A DNA stretch of 64,000 bases from an uncultured Dehalococcoidia bacterium (GTDB lineage: Bacteria; Chloroflexota; Dehalococcoidia; Lucifugimonadales; UBA1127). Each line of letters opens with the position of its first letter. Positions within the stretch are counted from its first letter, which is position 1. The stretch covers positions 2,751,001 to 2,815,000 of the forward strand of contig OX638292.1 in the NCBI GenBank assembly GCA_951812285.1, given 5' to 3'. The notes beneath the pieces were generated by a model. It worked only from the letters and a program-made list of their open reading frames with translations, did no database searches and was not told the origin of the DNA. Both the position numbers and the translations under genes were made by a program. Positions 32,734-40,954 of this stretch are shown piece by piece.

Positions 32734-33771
32734 CTAGCAGAACTCCAATTGGCCGAGTTCTGACCCTTCACTGTTCAACCGGCTTCGCAAGACGCTTGGC
32801 AGGCACCCGCTCACGTCGGTGTCGTAGAGGCGGAGCACCTCCAGCCTGCCGAGGCTGCCCAGTTCGGGTGGTATCTCTCCGCTCAAGTCGTTGCCGTGGA
32901 GCCACAACGATCCCAGGTTGGTGAGGTTGCCCAGCTCCGGCGGAATCTCTCCGCTCAACCGGTTTTCCGAGAGCCACAACGTTGTCACGTTGGCGAGGTT
33001 GCCCAACTCGGGCGGTATCTTCCCGCTAAATTCGTTCGAGTTGAGGGCCAGATCTTTCAGGTTGGCGAGATTGCCCAACCAGGACGGGATCTCCCCGCTC
33101 AACCGGTTGCCTTCGAACCAGAATGTGTGAAGTCGGCCGAGGGAGCCGAGCTCCGACGGTATCTCCCCTTGCAACTGGTTCCGGGGGGCGGCAAGCGTGT
33201 CCAGGTTGGCGAGGTTGCCCAACTCTGGGGGTATCTCCCCGTCCAATCGATTTTCGTCGAGGACAAGCTCCACCAGTTGGGCGAGGTTGCCCAACTCGGG
33301 CGGTATCTCCCCGCGCAACTGGTTTCCCGAGAGCCACAACGTTGTCAGGTTGGCGAGGTTGCCGAGCTCAGCCGGTATCTCACCCGTCAACTGGTTGTAC
33401 ACCAACTCCAGGCCGGTTACGCGGCCATCGTCGTCAGTGTTGACGCCGAACCATTCGTCCAATGGCGCGTCGCTCAACCAGTTTTCGTTGTTGAGCCAAT
33501 CGTCTCCGTCCGTGGCATCGTAGAGAGCTACAAGGGCTTCCCGGTCCGTTTCGGCCGATGTGTCTTCAAGCGCCGGGTCGGACGCGGGCGTGGCCTCGCC
33601 GGAGCCAGCCGTGGCTCCTCCGCCGTCGCCGGTCGCGGCGGTCTCCGCCGGCCGCGACGCCGCGGCCTCGGTGGTCGACGGCTCGTCGCCGCCGCCGCAG
33701 GCTGGCAGGAGCGCGAAAACGATCAGGGCGAGTGCGGTGACAAACAGGAGGGACGGGGAGTGTGTTCGCAT
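32734..33771 (-). CDS. Leucine-rich repeat lipoprotein (plant-type LRRs)
   Basis: This 345-residue lipoprotein has a signal ending LLPAC. A Ser/Ala/Thr/Gly-rich linker is followed by an N-cap (TDREALVALYDATDGDDWLN to WFGVNTDDDGRV) and about nine 24-residue repeats of the form LxLxxNxLxGEIPPELGNLxN, the plant-type LRR consensus. A Cys-containing cap (SGCLPSVL...QLEFC) ends it. It should bind a protein or glycan ligand at the cell surface. The start at ATG 33771 is six bases after GGAGG. The same architecture, tripled, occurs at 60724-62961. The ligand is unknown. Confidence 0.8.
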   Translation of the reverse strand: MRTHSPSLLFVTALALIVFALLPACGGGDEPSTTEAAASRPAETAATGDGGGATAGSGEATPASDPALEDTSAETDREALVALYDATDGDDWLNNENWLSDAPLDEWFGVNTDDDGRVTGLELVYNQLTGEIPAELGNLANLTTLWLSGNQLRGEIPPELGNLAQLVELVLDENRLDGEIPPELGNLANLDTLAAPRNQLQGEIPSELGSLGRLHTFWFEGNRLSGEIPSWLGNLANLKDLALNSNEFSGKIPPELGNLANVTTLWLSENRLSGEIPPELGNLTNLGSLWLHGNDLSGEIPPELGSLGRLEVLRLYDTDVSGCLPSVLRSRLNSEGSELGQLEFC

Positions 33772-33966
33772 CTTCATCCTCCACCACCTCCGGGACGTTG
33801 AGTAGGGAGACTCCCCCGCCAACTGCGGTTGCAAAGGAGCTTCAGTTGCAAGAAGAGCCTGGCGCCATTCAGCTTTGGCGCAGTGTAGGCCTGTCGGTCG
33901 ATTGGGGTCAACGCAAAAGGGCTACTGACCCCGGAGAGGTTTCGATGGGTGGGGGAGAGGGGCAGA

Positions 33967-34554
33967 CTACGGCGCCGCCAACAGCTCCTGCAGCACGCCG
34001 TCGAGGGTCTCTGCCGTCATGGGGCCGACGTATTTGCGGACTATGCGGCCCTCGGGGTCGATGAAGTACTTCTCCGGGATGCCGGTGAGGCCGTAGTCGA
34101 CGCCGATGACGCCGCGGGTGTCGGCGCCGGCGGGGTAGCTTGCGCCGGACTCCTCGATGAAGCGGGCCGCCTCCTCGTCGACGTCCCAGACGGCGACGCC
34201 GACGAACTCAACGCCCTGCGTGCGGTAGCGGTCGTAGGCGTCGGCGAGGACGGGGGCCTCCTCGATGCAGGGCGGGCACCACGACGACCAGAAGTCGACC
34301 ATGACGTGGCTGCCGCGGAGGTCGGAGAGGCGCACCACCTCGCCGTCGAAGGTGGTGAGGGCGAAGTCGCGGGCCACCTCCGTCTGGATCTCGGACTCGC
34401 CGAGGGTGCTGTTTATGGCGACGCCGGCGGGCACGCCGCCGCTGCGCGACAGCGCGACGCCGAGCACCGCGAAGAAGGCGATGAGCGGCACGGCGACGAG
34501 CGCCATGACGATGAGGCGCTGGCGGTTGGCGCGGCGGTCGGCGTCCTGCGTCAT
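33967..34554 (-). CDS. TlpA/CcmG-like thiol-disulfide oxidoreductase
   Basis: This 195-residue membrane-anchored thioredoxin has one N-terminal helix (about 15-36) and an outward-facing thioredoxin fold with the redox pair WCPPC (about 93-97) and the cis-Pro loop TGIPEKYFID. Such proteins (CcmG/DsbE, ResA) reduce the Cys of apocytochrome c before heme attachment. That role fits well, since the gene ends a minus-strand unit with a CcmI-like gene and lies downstream of ccmF and ccmH. Its start overlaps the stop of the preceding gene by ATGA. TlpA with a broader role is the alternative. Confidence 0.85.
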   Translation of the reverse strand: MTQDADRRANRQRLIVMALVAVPLIAFFAVLGVALSRSGGVPAGVAINSTLGESEIQTEVARDFALTTFDGEVVRLSDLRGSHVMVDFWSSWCPPCIEEAPVLADAYDRYRTQGVEFVGVAVWDVDEEAARFIEESGASYPAGADTRGVIGVDYGLTGIPEKYFIDPEGRIVRKYVGPMTAETLDGVLQELLAAP

Positions 34555-35774
34555 CGCGTCTTCCTCGCGAGCTCGACCAGCTCCGCCCGCTGGGCCTGGT
34601 AGTCCTCGCTCTCCACGAGGCCCACCTCAAAGCGCTCGTCCAGCTCGGCGATGGCCTTGATGATGTCGCCGTGGGCCATGTCGAGTGCCTCCGCGTCCGC
34701 CAGCCGGCGCGCCGCGTCGCGAGCCGCGCTGGCGCGGCGCCGCAGCAGGATGGCGCCGACGAGCACGACGAGCACGAGGCCGACGGCGCCGGGGAACACG
34801 CCCCGGCGGAAGCCGTCGCTGCGGACGGCGGACTCGGCGCGCTGGAGGAGCGTGGGCTGCGGGAGCTCGGCGAGCCGGACGGCCGCGCGCATGCCTGGCG
34901 CGAGCGGGCCCGCCTCGAGCACCTGGTACGCGGCGCCGCCGATGGCGATGTCGTCTGCGGCGCGCATGCCGGGGCCGGAACTCTCGGCCACGCCCTTGAC
35001 GACCATGACGCGGTAGGACTCCGCGCCCATGGGGAAGTTGGGCGTGTACTGCTTGATGGCGCCGTCGTAGGGGACGCGGTAGACGTAGAGGATGTCGTGG
35101 TCGCCGGGCGGGACGGGCACGGTGAGCGCGAAGCCGCGGTCGACCTGCAGGACGTGGCCGCCGGGGAGCGACGCCTGCACGTCGAGGTCGGCCGCGCCGT
35201 CGGGGAGCGAGAAGCGCACCATGCTCATCGGGCCGTCGGCCAGCGTGTCGGCGCGGAAGGTGCGGTCGCTGGTGTTGCGCAGCTTGACGGCCTCCAGCAC
35301 GGCGAACTGGCGATGCTGGCCGTCGGCGCCGGTGACGGCGAGGGTGTCGTCGACGAGGGAGAGGACGCCGAAGTCGGTGGTGATCTCGTACACGGTGAGC
35401 TCCAGCGGGCCCATGAGCGGCTCGCCGAGGGCGCGGCTGGCGTACTCGACGTCGAGGTAGGTGGCGCGGACCTCGTAGCCGGGGCGGCCCTGCGGGGGGA
35501 GGTCCGTGAAGGTGAAGGCGCCGTCGGGCTGCGTCAGGGTGTCGTGCTCCACGATCTCGCCGGACGCGATCTGGTAGGTGAGGGTGACCCAGAGGCCGAT
35601 GGGGGGCGATCCGTCCGCGGTGCCGTTGCGGACGACGCCGGAGATCGTCGAGGGCGACTCCCCCGAGATAGTCGTGGGCGCGCGGTCGTCCGACTGCGCC
35701 CCGACGACGGTGGGAAACACGGCGAGGGCGCCGAGGACGGCGAGCGACGCGAAGGCGCGGGCGAGGGCTCTCAC
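34551..35774 (-). CDS. Secreted, C-terminally anchored protein with a carboxypeptidase-regulatory-like domain
   Basis: This 407-residue protein has a signal peptide (ending TVVGAQ), a beta-rich region like carboxypeptidase regulatory/SpaA domains (TISGVVRNGTADGS, later FTFTDLPPQGRPGYEVRATY), one membrane helix (about 328-346) and a cytoplasmic helical tail (about 350-407). The tail ends DERFEVGLVESEDYQAQR, like the short helical tails of cytochrome c maturation accessory proteins. It overlaps both neighbours by 4 bases (ATGA), so it is tightly coupled to the CcmI-like and CcmG-like genes. A role in cytochrome c biogenesis or heme delivery is inferred from position only. Confidence 0.7.
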   Translation of the reverse strand: MRALARAFASLAVLGALAVFPTVVGAQSDDRAPTTISGESPSTISGVVRNGTADGSPPIGLWVTLTYQIASGEIVEHDTLTQPDGAFTFTDLPPQGRPGYEVRATYLDVEYASRALGEPLMGPLELTVYEITTDFGVLSLVDDTLAVTGADGQHRQFAVLEAVKLRNTSDRTFRADTLADGPMSMVRFSLPDGAADLDVQASLPGGHVLQVDRGFALTVPVPPGDHDILYVYRVPYDGAIKQYTPNFPMGAESYRVMVVKGVAESSGPGMRAADDIAIGGAAYQVLEAGPLAPGMRAAVRLAELPQPTLLQRAESAVRSDGFRRGVFPGAVGLVLVVLVGAILLRRRASAARDAARRLADAEALDMAHGDIIKAIAELDERFEVGLVESEDYQAQRAELVELARKTR

Positions 35775-36148
35775 GGGGCCTCGTCCTCCATGCGCTGCAG
35801 GCGGGCGCGGGCCTCCTGCACCTCGCGCTCAAGCTCCTCGTAAGAGGAGCCCAAGTCATCGGGCGTGGCCGCCTCGCCGAGGAGGCGCTCCTGCTCGCGG
35901 ACGAGCAGCGCGGCGGTGCGGCGGTACTCGCGCATCTGCCGCTCGAACTCCTCGTCGTCGACTTGCCCGAGTTCACGCTCGAGGCGGAGCGTCTCGAGGG
36001 CGCGGTAGAGGCCCTCGCGCTGGACGCGGACGCCCTCGGCGTCAAAGGGCGCGAGCGGGTCGGCGTCGCGGCGCGCGCGCACGAAGGGCAGCAGCACGAC
36101 GACGACGGCGGCGATGGCAAGCACGGCCCCGATGGCTATGGCCCACAC
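35771..36148 (-). CDS. CcmI-like membrane protein
   Basis: This 125-residue protein has one N-terminal helix (VWAIAIGAVLAIAAVVVVLL) and a charged helical remainder containing GLYRALETLRLERELGQVDD, which resembles the N-terminal part of CcmI proteins that follow their membrane helix with a short acidic helical hairpin. CcmI is an apocytochrome c chaperone; here only its N-terminal portion is present, with no TPR domain. The start GTG 36148 lies nine bases after GGGAG; longer starts would add a hydrophilic N-terminus. It overlaps the next gene by 4 bases. Confidence 0.6.
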   Translation of the reverse strand: MWAIAIGAVLAIAAVVVVLLPFVRARRDADPLAPFDAEGVRVQREGLYRALETLRLERELGQVDDEEFERQMREYRRTAALLVREQERLLGEAATPDDLGSSYEELEREVQEARARLQRMEDEAP

Positions 36149-36246
36149 GCTATGCAACTCCCACGATGTGATGCTTCCAGTGTAGCGGACGGGGCTCGGC
36201 ATTCCTATGGCCGCTACCGGTAAGCGGCAAGTTTGTTGAGGGGCGC

Positions 36247-36275
36247 TTGATGAAGTTATGCAAGAATAGTATGCT
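36247..36275 (+). promoter_or_regulatory. Promoter of the toxin-antitoxin pair, probably leaderless
   Basis: TTGATG (36247-36252) and TATGCT (36270-36275) are 17 bases apart. The expected start near 36282 coincides with the ATG at 36283, and no ribosome binding site is seen. The AT-rich sequence TAGTATGCTATGCAT around the -10 has dyad character and could be the antitoxin operator. Confidence 0.5.
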
Positions 36276-36282
36276 ATGCATC

Positions 36283-36537
36283 ATGAGAACGACGATCTCC
36301 CTTGAAGAACAGCTGGCAAGGCAAATCCGTCGGGAAGCAGCGGCCCGCGGAATGAGCGTGAGCGCCTTCATTGCCAGCACGATGGACGACGCTCTGAAGC
36401 GTGCCAAGCCGCAAGAAGCGCCGCCGTTTCGCCTGGTGACTGTTCGCGGGGTCCGCCCCGTGCCCGGAGTGGACCTCGACCGGCCGCGGGACCTGGACGT
36501 CCAGGATGACGAGACCCGGTATGCCCGCGGGCGGTGA
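36283..36537 (+). CDS. VapB-like ribbon-helix-helix antitoxin
   Basis: This 84-residue protein begins with the ribbon-helix-helix pattern MRTTISLEEQLARQIRREAA, then GMSVSAFIASTMDDAL, followed by an extended C-terminal tail with acidic/Arg motifs (LDRPRDLDVQDDETRY) typical of antitoxin toxin-binding tails. It should neutralise the adjacent PIN-domain toxin and repress their operon. The toxin starts nine bases after its stop. The longer in-frame start at 36247 contains the promoter and is rejected. Confidence 0.8.
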   Translation: MRTTISLEEQLARQIRREAAARGMSVSAFIASTMDDALKRAKPQEAPPFRLVTVRGVRPVPGVDLDRPRDLDVQDDETRYARGR

Positions 36538-36546
36538 TGTGTCGTA

Positions 36547-36990
36547 ATGCTGCTCCCTGACGTGAACGTGCTGGTCTACGCCCACGTGGAGGACTCCTCC
36601 CCCGAACATGCGGCGTACGCCGGCTGGGTCACAAGGCTGGCGACCGGCCCTGAGCCGTTTGCCCTGTCTGTCCTGGTCTTGTCGGGTTTCGTCCGCGTGG
36701 TCACGAACCCGCGCATCTTCAATCCACCTTCCACCCTGGAGCGGTCGTTTGCCTTCATATCGGCCCTGCTGGAGCGTCCGACGGCGCGTGTCGTGGGCCC
36801 CGGGCCCGACCACCTGGAAATCTTCGAGCGCCTGTGCCGCGAGGCCGGGGCCACTGGGAAGCTGGTCGCCGACGCCCAGCATGCGGCGGTTGCGGTGGAG
36901 CATGGGTGCACCATGGTCACAACGGACTCCGACTTTGGCCGGTTTCCGGGGTTCCAGTGGCAGCACCCACTCCGCCCCGCCGGGCTCTAG
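36547..36990 (+). CDS. VapC-like PIN-domain toxin
   Basis: This 147-residue protein has PIN-domain acidic residues Asp5 (LLPDVNVLVYA), Asp109 (KLVADAQHAAVA) and the DSD pair Asp127/Asp129 (VTTDSDFGRF), plus FVRVVTNPRIF typical of a VapC subfamily. PIN toxins cleave RNA, often tRNA. The pair sits on the opposite strand inside the otherwise minus-strand cytochrome c gene region, between the ccmF and ccmI-like genes. That position suggests insertion by transfer. Confidence 0.85.
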   Translation: MLLPDVNVLVYAHVEDSSPEHAAYAGWVTRLATGPEPFALSVLVLSGFVRVVTNPRIFNPPSTLERSFAFISALLERPTARVVGPGPDHLEIFERLCREAGATGKLVADAQHAAVAVEHGCTMVTTDSDFGRFPGFQWQHPLRPAGL

Positions 36991-37057
36991 CCACACTCAC
37001 CCTCCCATAGCCTTGGAGCCGGGAATAGGCCCGCTGCCGAGAAGACAAGCCCCGCTC

Positions 37058-39037
37058 CTACCCTGCGGCCGGCACGGCCCGCATGGCGGGGAGGGCGGCG
37101 GCGGCGCGCTGGCGCTCCGGCCACAGCGAGACGACGGTGCCTAGCACCAGGATGGGCCCGGCAATCCACAGCCAGACGACCAGCGGGTTGATGTGGATGC
37201 GGAAGAGGGCGCGGCCGTCGGCCGTGAACTCGCTGGCGAGGATGTAGAGGTCCTCCACGGGCGTCTGCCGGATGCCCGCGCGCGTCGCGGCCATGGAGAA
37301 GGCCGGGTAGAAGGCGAAGCCCGCCTCGACTTGCTCCAGCGGCTGGCCGTCCTTGTAGACGAGGAGTTGCGCGCGCCGCTCGATACGGTCGGGCTTCGGC
37401 GTGGCGGTGCTGCCGAGGAACTCGACCTCGTAGCTGCCGAGGGCCGCGCGCTCGCCGGGGGCGAGGGAGAAGTCGTCCTGCACGCTGTAGAACGACGACC
37501 CCGTCGCCGCAAAGGCGATGAGCACGATGCCGATGTGGGCGATGTAGCCGCCGTAGCGGGGCCGGTTGGACATGATGAGGCGGCCGAACGCCGTGGGATA
37601 GCCCTCGCCGCGGGTGTGGCGCACCTGCGTGCCGCGCACCCACTCGCGCAGGATGCCCGCGGCCGCGAGCCCGCAGACGCCGAAGGCGAGCGCGGGCAGG
37701 AAGGCCCTCGCGCCGAGGGCCACCGCGATGATGGCAGCAATGATCCCGATGATGATGGGGAAGCGCAGCAGCCGCAGCAGGCCTCCTCCGGACGCCCGCC
37801 GCCAGGGTAAGAGCGGGCCGACGCCCATGAGGGCGACCAGCGCGAGGAAGATCGGCCCGGCGACGATGTCGAAGTAGGGGCGGCCGACGGTGACGATGAC
37901 GCCTTGGAAGACGTCGGTGACGAGGGGGTACACGACGCCCCAGAGGGTCACCAGCGCGATCATCAGGAAGAGCACGTTGTTGAGCAGGAAGGCGGCCTCT
38001 CGGGAGAGCCTCGACTCCAGCGGCGCGGCGCTCCGGAGGCGGTTGTAGCGCCAGAAGAAGACGGCGAAGGCGCCGATGAGGTTGACGCCGAGGAACAGCA
38101 GGAAGACCCAGCCCATCGTCGACTGGCCGAAGGAGTGGACGGAGGGCACGGGGCCGCCGCGGTTCATGAACATGCCGTACATGGCGAAGCCCCACGCAAG
38201 GATGATCAGCGCAATGTTCCACATGCGGAACATGCCCCGACGGCGCTGCACCATGATCGAGTGGATGAAGGCCGTCAGGGGCAGCCACGGCAGCAGCCCG
38301 GCGTTCTCGACGGGGTCCCAGGCCCAGTAGCCGCCCCAGCCGAGGATGGTGTACGCCCACCATGCGCCGAGCAGCAGCCCGATGGTCAGCGTCGCCCAGA
38401 CGACGAGGCCCCACGTGCGCGCCGTGTCGACCCACTCGTCGCCGGTCTGCCCGCCCAGCAGGTGGCCGATGGCGAAGGCGAAGGGCAGCGCGACGCCGAT
38501 GAGGCCCGACATGAGCATGGGCGGGTGGAAGAACATGCCCGGGTGCGTCAGGAGCGGGTTGATGCCCTGACCGTCGGGCGGCGTGATAGGGAGCTCGTAG
38601 AAGGGGTTGGCCATGGTCATCATCACGGCGACGAAGAAGACGGTGACGGCCATGAGGACGGCCGTCGTGAAGGGCAGCGCCGGGCGGACCTCGTCGGGCG
38701 CGAGGCGGATGGCGAGGGCGGCGGCGCCGGAGAAGATGGCGGCGATGAAGAGGAGCGAGCCCTCGTTGCCGGCGTAGAAGGCGACCCACGTGAGCCACGG
38801 GTCCATGGCGCGGTTGCTGTTGCCCGCCACGTAACGCAGCGAGAAATCGTGGTCGACGAAGGCGAGGACGAGTACGAGCATGGAGACGACGAGCATGAGG
38901 GGCGTCAGGTAGGCGGCGTAGCGGGCGCTCAGCAGCATCTCGGGCGCGTGGCGCCACTGGCCGACCAGCGAGCCGACGCCCGCGTAGGCGGCCAGCGCGA
39001 CGGCCAGCAGCAGCGTTATGGAGCCCAGGTCAGCCAT
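37058..39037 (-). CDS. ccmF: Cytochrome c maturation heme lyase CcmF
   Basis: This 659-residue integral membrane protein has about 14-15 helices and the tryptophan-rich heme-handling motif WGGYWAWDPVENAGLLPWL (about residue 231). That motif defines the CcmF/CcsA heme-handling family. CcmF with CcmH attaches heme to apocytochrome c outside the cytoplasmic membrane. The size is as expected for CcmF. Its start lies 133 bases downstream of the ccmH stop; the gap contains two interspersed hairpins. The substrates here should include the ActA and ActE cytochromes encoded just upstream. Confidence 0.92.
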   Translation of the reverse strand: MADLGSITLLLAVALAAYAGVGSLVGQWRHAPEMLLSARYAAYLTPLMLVVSMLVLVLAFVDHDFSLRYVAGNSNRAMDPWLTWVAFYAGNEGSLLFIAAIFSGAAALAIRLAPDEVRPALPFTTAVLMAVTVFFVAVMMTMANPFYELPITPPDGQGINPLLTHPGMFFHPPMLMSGLIGVALPFAFAIGHLLGGQTGDEWVDTARTWGLVVWATLTIGLLLGAWWAYTILGWGGYWAWDPVENAGLLPWLPLTAFIHSIMVQRRRGMFRMWNIALIILAWGFAMYGMFMNRGGPVPSVHSFGQSTMGWVFLLFLGVNLIGAFAVFFWRYNRLRSAAPLESRLSREAAFLLNNVLFLMIALVTLWGVVYPLVTDVFQGVIVTVGRPYFDIVAGPIFLALVALMGVGPLLPWRRASGGGLLRLLRFPIIIGIIAAIIAVALGARAFLPALAFGVCGLAAAGILREWVRGTQVRHTRGEGYPTAFGRLIMSNRPRYGGYIAHIGIVLIAFAATGSSFYSVQDDFSLAPGERAALGSYEVEFLGSTATPKPDRIERRAQLLVYKDGQPLEQVEAGFAFYPAFSMAATRAGIRQTPVEDLYILASEFTADGRALFRIHINPLVVWLWIAGPILVLGTVVSLWPERQRAAAALPAMRAVPAAG

Positions 39038-39059
39038 GTGCTACGTGTTCTCCCCTTCC

Positions 39060-39145
39060 GTCGTTCCCGCGCAGGCGGGATCCTCACCCTTTGTCAGCGA
39101 CCCCCTGACCACCACCCTTGGATCCCGGCCTTCGCCGGGATGACG
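39060..39145. repeat. Two hairpin repeats between ccmH and ccmF
   Basis: A TTCCCGCGCAGGCGGGAT-type degenerate unit near 39063 and an ATCCCGGCCTTCGCCGGGAT hairpin near 39121 sit between two operon genes. ATGTGCTACGTGTTCTCC occurs both at about 39035 and at about 39166, so the repeat insertion seems to have duplicated a short gene-end segment. Confidence 0.7.
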
Positions 39146-39170
39146 ATGGCAGGGGAAGGTCCGCCATGTG

Positions 39171-39704
39171 CTACGTGTTCTCCTTGCTGTCCTCGTTGCC
39201 CGGCGACGGCCCGTCGCCGGCGAGCTCGCGGTCCACCTGCTGCAGGTAGGGCGCGAGGGCGGCGACCTCGCCCTCGGCGGGCTGCGGCTCCGGCGGGCGG
39301 CGGCCCATGAGCTGCGTCACCCAGAAGAGCGCCAGCAGCCCGAGCGCGATGCCCGTGGGCGGCACGGCCCACACCAGCCAGTGAAAGCCCTCGCGCGGCG
39401 GCGCCGCGAGCACCCGCTCGCCGTAGCGGTCGACGAAGAACTGCCGGATCTCCTCGTCGGTGCGGCCAGCGTCGATCTGCTCGCGGACGATGACCTGCAT
39501 GTCCTTGGCGAGCTGCACCTGCGAGCGGTCGATGGTCTCGCCGGGGCAGATGGGGCAGATGAGAGACTGGTCGACGCCCTGCGCGCGCTGCTCCTCTGGG
39601 GACAGCGGCGAGACGGCGGAGGTGCAGGCAAGCAGCGCGAGCGCCGCCATGCCCGACACGAGGGTTACAGGTGCCAGCCGCCGAACTGTCGCCACGTACG
39701 TCAC
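39171..39704 (-). CDS. ccmH: Cytochrome c maturation protein CcmH
   Basis: This 177-residue protein has an N-terminal signal or lipoprotein-like segment (LALLACTSAV), the redox motif LICPICPG (CcmH LRCxxC equivalent, about residue 49), the conserved SQVQLAKDMQVIVREQIDAGRTDEEI helical bundle, and a membrane helix (about 108-130) with a Pro/Glu-rich C-terminal tail. CcmH reduces or holds apocytochrome c Cys residues for CcmF. It lies 79 bases downstream of actE, in the same direction. Confidence 0.88.
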   Translation of the reverse strand: MTYVATVRRLAPVTLVSGMAALALLACTSAVSPLSPEEQRAQGVDQSLICPICPGETIDRSQVQLAKDMQVIVREQIDAGRTDEEIRQFFVDRYGERVLAAPPREGFHWLVWAVPPTGIALGLLALFWVTQLMGRRPPEPQPAEGEVAALAPYLQQVDRELAGDGPSPGNEDSKENT

Positions 39705-39783
39705 CGCTCCGGGCGCGGACTAGTGCCGCGCGCACCAATCATCGTAGGGCATGGGCACATTGCGGGGGAAGGCCGCGCCGTGG

Positions 39784-40425
39784 CTAGCTTTCCTGCAGTT
39801 GCCGGACGTAGTCGACGAGCAGCCACCGGTCCTCGGCCGAGAGGAGGTTCCTGAAGGCGGGCATGACCAGCACGCCGTCCATAAGGATGCCGTAGATGTC
39901 GCCGTCCGTCTTCTCGACAGTGGCGTCGTCGGCGAGGTTGGGGACGGGGACGTAGCTGTAGGCGGTCAGGAACTCGTTGACGCGGCCATCGCCCTGGCCG
40001 TCCATGCCGTGGCAGTGGGAGCAGTTCCAGCGGTAGAGCTCGACGGCCTGCTCGTAGCCCGCGGTCCCGGGGGCTGCCTCGCCGGCGCGCGGGTTGACGA
40101 GCGACGTGTAGTCCGCGGGGTCGACGTGGGGCGCGCGGGTCAGCGTGCGCTCGTCGCCGGCGAACTTGAACGGCACGGCGCCGGGCGGCGAGTCGAGCCG
40201 CGGCGGCTCCTGCGGACGGTAGGTCTGCGTGTAGTGCATCTCCGCCGCCCAGTCGATGGGGGCGTAGCTGCCGCTCTTGGCGAGACACCCGGAGGCGAGC
40301 AGCAGCAGCGCGATCGCCGCGAGGGCGAACACGACGCCACGGCGGGTGACCGTTCGTCCTTCGATTTCCCTCAGGATGAACGGCCGCCCGGTGGGGCTGC
40401 CTCCGGTGTGCAACATTCGCAACAT
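39784..40425 (-). CDS. actE: Alternative complex III monoheme cytochrome c subunit (ActE-like)
   Basis: This 213-residue lipoprotein (lipobox LLASGC) carries a single class I heme c site NCSHCHGMDGQGDGR with a distal Met in LVMPAFRNLLSAEDRW. This is a typical ActE pattern: an outward-facing cytochrome that passes electrons from alternative complex III to a terminal oxidase or a carrier. The ATG at 40425 overlaps the actD stop (TAATG). The first ~31 codons contain a copy of an interspersed repeat (40346-40382). A later GTG at 40332 would skip it but has no ribosome binding site, so the longer start is listed with reservation. Confidence 0.8.
   Translation of the reverse strand: MLRMLHTGGSPTGRPFILREIEGRTVTRRGVVFALAAIALLLLASGCLAKSGSYAPIDWAAEMHYTQTYRPQEPPRLDSPPGAVPFKFAGDERTLTRAPHVDPADYTSLVNPRAGEAAPGTAGYEQAVELYRWNCSHCHGMDGQGDGRVNEFLTAYSYVPVPNLADDATVEKTDGDIYGILMDGVLVMPAFRNLLSAEDRWLLVDYVRQLQES
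40346..40382. repeat. Interspersed repeat within the actE start region
   Basis: The plus-strand bases CGTTCGTCCTTCGATTTC through CCTCAGGATGAACGG are a copy of the CTTCGA...TCAGG...GAACGG family. It is translated, in the actE direction, as FILREIEGRT before the signal sequence. Confidence 0.7.
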
Positions 40426-40937
40426 TAACCGCTCACTGGCTCCAGTTGGACGTCTGCGGCGTTGGCCGACTTGAACAGGGCATCGACGCGTTCCGCCTCG
40501 CCCTCCGGGGCGACGACGACGAGGCCGATGTAGCCCTCCGTGATGCGGGGGTCGTACAGGTCGAGCTTGGCCTTGGGCAGGCGGGACTCGAAGATGACGC
40601 CGATGATGGTGGAAATGATGGCGCCCAGCATCGTGCCCTCGTAGGCGATGATGAACATGGCGGGCAGGGCGAGGATGGGCTTGCCGCCGGTAACGAGCGG
40701 GTAGGCGAGCTGCGTACCCGCGGTCACCAGCACGGCGATGGAGAATCCGAGCATCGCGCCCATCAGCGGCCACACGTAGAGCCGGTGGTTGGCCACCTTC
40801 TCGCCGAAGGCCCCCTCCGGGTACGGGGTGCCGGACAGCACCTCAAAGTCCTCAAGACCGCTCTCGCGCAGCTTGTCGGCTGCGTCGACGGCCTCGTCGA
40901 CCTCCTTGAACACTCCCAGAACGCTTCTGCCTGCCAT
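40425..40937 (-). CDS. actD: Alternative complex III subunit ActD (DUF3341)
   Basis: This 170-residue protein has the DUF3341 layout: an N-terminal soluble part (VLGVFKEVDEAVDAADKLRE), two membrane helices (about 55-77 and 90-115), and a C-terminal soluble strand-rich part (LYDPRITEGYIGLVVVAPEG). ActD is a small membrane subunit of the quinol:electron acceptor oxidoreductase. It sits between the NrfD-like subunit and ActE genes, as in other alternative complex III operons. Confidence 0.88.
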   Translation of the reverse strand: MAGRSVLGVFKEVDEAVDAADKLRESGLEDFEVLSGTPYPEGAFGEKVANHRLYVWPLMGAMLGFSIAVLVTAGTQLAYPLVTGGKPILALPAMFIIAYEGTMLGAIISTIIGVIFESRLPKAKLDLYDPRITEGYIGLVVVAPEGEAERVDALFKSANAADVQLEPVSG

Positions 40938-40954
40938 AGCTCGCCTCGCTTAGC

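Noticed and set aside
36247-36282. Upstream start for the VapB-like antitoxin
   Set aside because: It would translate the -35 to -10 promoter region; the ribbon-helix-helix begins at 36283.
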